DNA from: Phycisphaerales bacterium
GTDB lineage: Bacteria; Planctomycetota; Phycisphaerae; UBA1845; Fen-1342
Direction of reading: 5' to 3'
NCBI GenBank assembly: GCA_016710275.1
Contig: JADJXS010000001.1
Coordinates: 2,170,001 to 2,234,000, forward strand
DNA: 64,000 nt
Shown here one piece after another: positions 61,312 to 64,000 of this stretch. Below the pieces are notes generated by a model. That model was not told where the DNA came from. It made no database searches and saw nothing but the letters and a program-made list of their open reading frames with translations. Made by a program: the position numbers and the translations under genes. Positions within the stretch are counted from its first letter, which is position 1; each line of letters opens with the position of its first letter.

Positions 61312-62571
61312 ATGGCGACGACGTACGAGACTGCGGGCGGGTTTGCGATCCAGTTCATCGACGGCAACGGCGCGCGGCGGACAGTCCGGCTCGGGAAGAT
61401 GACGCGCAAGGCGGCGGCGACGGTCGCGGTCCATATCGAGGCGCTCGCGTCGGCGCGGATCGGCGGTGCCGCGCCCCCGCGTGAAACCGCGATCTGGTTG
61501 GCGGGACTCGGCGACGTGCTGCGCGATCGAATCGCGCGCGTCGGACTGTGCGAACCGCGGACGGTCGCGACGCTGCAACGGTTCGCGGATGAGTTTCCCG
61601 ATTCGCGCGTGGACTGGTCCCGCTCGACCCGCGCGCAATTCCGGCTCGCAATGAACGACGCGGTTGCGGAGTTCGGCGCGGATCGGCGGCTCGACACGAT
61701 CAGGCCCGCGGACGGCGATCGACTGCGGGCGAAGCTCGGCGCGCGGCTGAGCGTGGCGACGGCTCGCAAGCGATGCCGCTACGTCAAGCAATTGCTGGCG
61801 CACGCGGTTCGGCTCGGCGTGATCGAACGGAACCCGCTCGCGGACCTGGTCACGGCGAACGTCAACGACCGCGGGCGACTTCGGTACATTCCCGCGGGCG
61901 ACGTGCTGCGCGTTGCGGATGGGCTGAGCGGTGAACCGCGCTTGTTGTTGCTGCTCGCGCGCTTCGCCGGCCTGCGAATCCCGAGCGAACCCTATGCACT
62001 CACCTGGGATTGTGTGGACTTCGGTTCGGAAACGATCCGAGTCTACGCACCGAAAACGAACCGGACGCGCACCATTCCGATGACGGCGATCGTGCGGGAC
62101 GCGCTGACGGCGCAATTCGCGACGGCTCCGACCGGCGAACCGCGGGTTTTCCTGAGAAGCTTCGTAGTGCCTTACGTCCGGCGGCTGACCGAAGCAGCGA
62201 TTCATCGCGCCGGGTTGGAACCCTGGCCGAAGCTCTACCACAATCTGCGCGCGAGTTTCGCGACGGATTGCGCCCGGTACCTGCCGGCGAACGCGGCGAC
62301 GGCGATTCTCGGCCATGCCCGGGCGGTTGCGGCCGAACACTACTGGACGACGGACGCGAGCGACTTTCGCGCGCTGCATAATGCGCTGCAGCAAGCGGCG
62401 GAATCGACGCGAATCGACGCGCACGGAAAAATCGACGATGATCGAAAACCCCGTAAATTCACGAACGAAACGGCACTGGAGCGCAAGGGCGGGAAATCAA
62501 AAGTGGGCGATGCAGGATTCGAACCTGCGACCTCCTGCGTGTCGAGCAGGCGCTCTAGCCAACTGAGCTAA
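61312..62571 (+). CDS. Tyrosine integrase, C-terminus supplied by tRNA-Val
   Basis: A 419-residue tyrosine recombinase acting at the tRNA att site. Catalytic residues are visible: Arg in ARFAGLRIPSEPYALTW, Lys in APKTNRTRTIPM, HxxR in YHNLRASFATD, His in ILGHARAVAAEHY and the Tyr nucleophile in HYWTTD. An N-terminal SAM-like core-binding domain covers about residues 80-185. I start at ATG 61312 (AAAGGA about 11 nt upstream). From 62502 the gene runs through the att core and into the antisense strand of tRNA-Val, ending at TAG-type stop 62569-62571 after SCVSSRRSSQLS. In the circle it would instead continue into the sequence at 57688-57889. Confidence 0.88.
   Translation: MATTYETAGGFAIQFIDGNGARRTVRLGKMTRKAAATVAVHIEALASARIGGAAPPRETAIWLAGLGDVLRDRIARVGLCEPRTVATLQRFADEFPDSRVDWSRSTRAQFRLAMNDAVAEFGADRRLDTIRPADGDRLRAKLGARLSVATARKRCRYVKQLLAHAVRLGVIERNPLADLVTANVNDRGRLRYIPAGDVLRVADGLSGEPRLLLLLARFAGLRIPSEPYALTWDCVDFGSETIRVYAPKTNRTRTIPMTAIVRDALTAQFATAPTGEPRVFLRSFVVPYVRRLTEAAIHRAGLEPWPKLYHNLRASFATDCARYLPANAATAILGHARAVAAEHYWTTDASDFRALHNALQQAAESTRIDAHGKIDDDRKPRKFTNETALERKGGKSKVGDAGFEPATSCVSSRRSSQLS
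62502..62528. other. attR core in tRNA-Val 3' end
   Basis: 27 bp identical to 57661-57687. It lies in the integrase reading frame and also forms the T-arm and acceptor strand of the tRNA gene on the other strand. Confidence 0.9.
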
Positions 62572-62577
62572 TCGCCC
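62504..62577 (-). tRNA. tRNA-Val (GAC)
   Basis: A 74-nt cloverleaf: acceptor GGGCGAT with ATCGCCC, D-arm GCTC/GAGC, anticodon stem CCTGC/GCAGG with loop TCGACAC, T-arm GCAGG-TTCGAAT-CCTGC, discriminator A. The anticodon GAC reads valine codons GUC and GUU. CCA is not encoded (ACT follows). Its 3' end is the element attachment site and stays intact after integration. Confidence 0.95.
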
Positions 62578-62691
62578 GTGTCAAACGGGACGTGGCATTG
62601 TTCTGCGGAGCGGGCGGAAAGTCAATGCGCCCGCGGGCACTTTGCACGCGGGGCCGGTGGCATCGGTCCGCCACTTCTACGGAAGCGGCCG

Positions 62692-63306
62692 CTACTTTGC
62701 CGGCGGCCGGACCTTGACCACCGCCTGCGTCGTCACCACCCGCTGCGGGAACAGGTTCGCAAAAGTGGCCCGCACCGTGACTTCCTCCGCCTGCGGCGGC
62801 CGCTGCCAGGGCACGCGGATCGTGTAGTGCTGCGTCATGAGCTTGCCGTACCAATGCTCCCGGCACTTTTCGATGGGGATGGTCAGTTCGCCCAGTGATG
62901 TCTGGTCCGGCGGCAGCGAGAGATCGAACAACTGCACGCGAATTGAGCCGGCCACCTTCACCACATCCCCGTCGCGATCCAGCGGCCGCAGGTACACGAC
63001 CACGCCCTCATCGCCCGGTTTGCCGTCGTCGTCATAGCCGCCGGAGAGCGGGGCGACCTGGATCGTCTCCGGGTAGTAGAAATATTGAAGCTGCCGGGCA
63101 TCCACACCGGTTGCGACCGACAGCCGCCGGTGCAACTCGTCGATCGTCGCGGATCGTGCGGCCAGCTCGCGCTCCTGCTGGGCGGACCGCTCGCGCAGGC
63201 GGACCAGCTCGCGGTTCAGGTCCGTGTTCGGCGTGGAAGCGCAGCCGCTCAGCGCGAGCAGCATGGCACCGACGATCATGCCGGCCGCGCGCCGGCGGAT
63301 GCTCAT
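62692..63306 (-). CDS. Lipoprotein of unknown function
   Basis: A 204-residue predicted lipoprotein. MSIRRRAAGMIVGAMLLALSGC gives a typical signal with lipobox LSGC. A coiled coil of about 45 residues (DLNRELVRLRERSAQQERE) precedes a beta-rich domain (IQVAPLSGGYDDDGKPGDEG, VVVYLRPLDRDGDVVKVAGS, PWQRPPQAEEVTVRATFANL). Similar proteins occur widely in planctomycetes but I cannot name a family. ATG 63369 would give a longer N-terminus; I prefer 63306 because the signal is normal from there. Confidence 0.7.
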   Translation of the reverse strand: MSIRRRAAGMIVGAMLLALSGCASTPNTDLNRELVRLRERSAQQERELAARSATIDELHRRLSVATGVDARQLQYFYYPETIQVAPLSGGYDDDGKPGDEGVVVYLRPLDRDGDVVKVAGSIRVQLFDLSLPPDQTSLGELTIPIEKCREHWYGKLMTQHYTIRVPWQRPPQAEEVTVRATFANLFPQRVVTTQAVVKVRPPAK

Positions 63307-63506
63307 TCCGCCGGTTCGAGCCTGGGTGCGGCGACCGCCCATCGGCAGGTCAAGTGAGTTGGCAACCATGCGCGGGATCATACCTGCCCGCAGCCGATGC
63401 CGGGGGTCGCGGCACGGATCACGGTGTGCGTCGCGGATTTGGGGCCGTGGCGCTGGCCGGGGTTGAACCGTGGCAGACTCGGCGCTCGCCCCGGCACCAT
63501 ACGCCG

Positions 63507-64000
63507 TCAGCGGTGATTCGCTTCCGCGCGGCGCGCCCGCCGTCTCTGAATCAGCAGCAGGGGTGCGAGCGCGATGCCTGCCGGCACCGCTCCAGCGCCG
63601 CACGCTCCGCATTCCGGAGCAACCAGCGGATCGCTGCTGCATGCATCGCCGACTCCATCGCCATCGGCGTCGGCCTGGTCGGGGTTGGGCGTGTTCGGGC
63701 AGTTATCCTCTGCGTCAGGCACACCATCGCCGTCGGCATCGGCGATTGCACCGCCGCCGCCATTGCCCGCACCGCCGCCATTGTTCGATCCACCGCCGCC
63801 GTTGCCGCCGTTGCCTCCGCCCGTCGCGGGTGCGACGACGGTCGTCGAGATCGTGGTCATGTTGTTGCCCGTGACGGGATCACGTTCCGCTCCGGCGACG
63901 GAAGCGGTCAGCACGGCCGTTCCGGCCGTCGTCGGCGTGACCACGATGACTACGGCGGCGCTCGCGCCGTTTGCAATCGTGCCCAATGCACAGGTTAACG
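63507..64000 (-). CDS. Exoprotein C-terminus with thrombospondin type-3 repeats (partial)
   Basis: The C-terminal end of a large exported protein cut by the right window edge. It reads DUF11/CARDB-like repeat (TPTTAGTAVLTASVAGAERD and GNNMTTISTTVVAP), then a Gly/Asn linker, then calcium-binding thrombospondin type-3 motifs (DADGDGVPDAEDNCPNTPN, DADGDGVGDAC). The tail is a short CGACGAG motif, a hydrophobic helix and an Arg-rich end, like a MYXO-CTERM-type sorting signal. Likely surface-anchored and calcium-stabilised. Confidence 0.8.
   Translation of the reverse strand, partial: LTCALGTIANGASAAVVIVVTPTTAGTAVLTASVAGAERDPVTGNNMTTISTTVVAPATGGGNGGNGGGGSNNGGGAGNGGGGAIADADGDGVPDAEDNCPNTPNPDQADADGDGVGDACSSDPLVAPECGACGAGAVPAGIALAPLLLIQRRRARRAEANHR

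Larger units (their letters stand above)
57661..62528. mobile_element. 4.87-kb integrative element in tRNA-Val
   Basis: Bounded by identical 27-bp cores, with integrase next to the tRNA. Cargo left to right: the stranded integrase 3' end, an inverted-repeat copy, a disrupted HTH gene, an excisionase-like gene, a DUF3987 primase-like gene, the second inverted-repeat copy, and the integrase. No structural phage, conjugation or defence gene is seen, so it is probably a small satellite or mobilisable island relying on host or helper functions. Confidence 0.85.

Overview
The window is very GC-rich bacterial DNA. It most likely comes from a planctomycete of the Phycisphaerae type. The evidence is a PEP-CTERM secreted protein, a dockerin-like tail with the NFDIDPFV motif, HAF and RCC1 repeat exoproteins, a Pkn-type kinase fused to tandem tetratricopeptide-like repeats beside an ECF sigma factor, and many secreted proteins without a known function. 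The assignment rests on protein style only; there is no rRNA in the window.

Layout. 1-7.6 kb: a GAF-GGDEF protein, a frameshifted HAF-repeat lipoprotein, a GT28 glycolipid glycosyltransferase and an M14 peptidase. 8-11.8 kb: a lower-GC, decayed accessory patch with three small membrane or lipoprotein genes (one frameshifted), an RHS fragment cut by an IS5-type remnant, a MORN-like fragment cut by a broken IS630 element, a 121-bp MITE and a second IS630 fragment. 11.9-25.7 kb: two coupled exported proteins, a GT4 glycosyltransferase, a diguanylate cyclase, an HTH protein, a nonulosonic (sialic-like) acid operon with an inserted methyltransferase gene, and a TrkH-like potassium channel separated from its TrkA partner by an internally deleted IS66 element. 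25.8-30.4 kb: an envelope glycosylation operon (GT2, DUF2304, polytopic glycosyltransferase, GT2, DUF486). 31.5-48.4 kb: PhoD-like phosphodiesterase, MurJ, FliN, asparagine synthetase, Rho, thymidylate kinase, DNA polymerase III delta prime, a PEP-CTERM protein, a C45-like Ntn hydrolase, MutY, MurD and a GNAT enzyme. 48.4-57.5 kb: a Cys-rich mini-protein, an exported protein, the kinase/sigma pair and a giant RCC1/dockerin exoprotein with a one-base frameshift.

57.66-62.53 kb is a 4.8-kb integrative element in a tRNA-Val(GAC) gene. It carries a disrupted HTH gene, an excisionase-like gene, a DUF3987 primase/helicase-like gene and a tyrosine integrase. Its attachment core lies inside the integrase reading frame. 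In the integrated state the integrase ends on codons supplied by the tRNA gene, and its apparent original C-terminal 67 codons are stranded at the far end of the element. In the excised circle the two halves would rejoin in frame. This is the most interesting system in the window.

Dispersed over the window is a family of perfect GC-rich palindromes, often as an ordered composite of three hairpins, placed mostly between convergent genes. Several genes have single-base frameshifts, one of them clearly in a homopolymer, so part of the apparent decay may be sequencing error. The right edge cuts an exoprotein with thrombospondin type-3 repeats.
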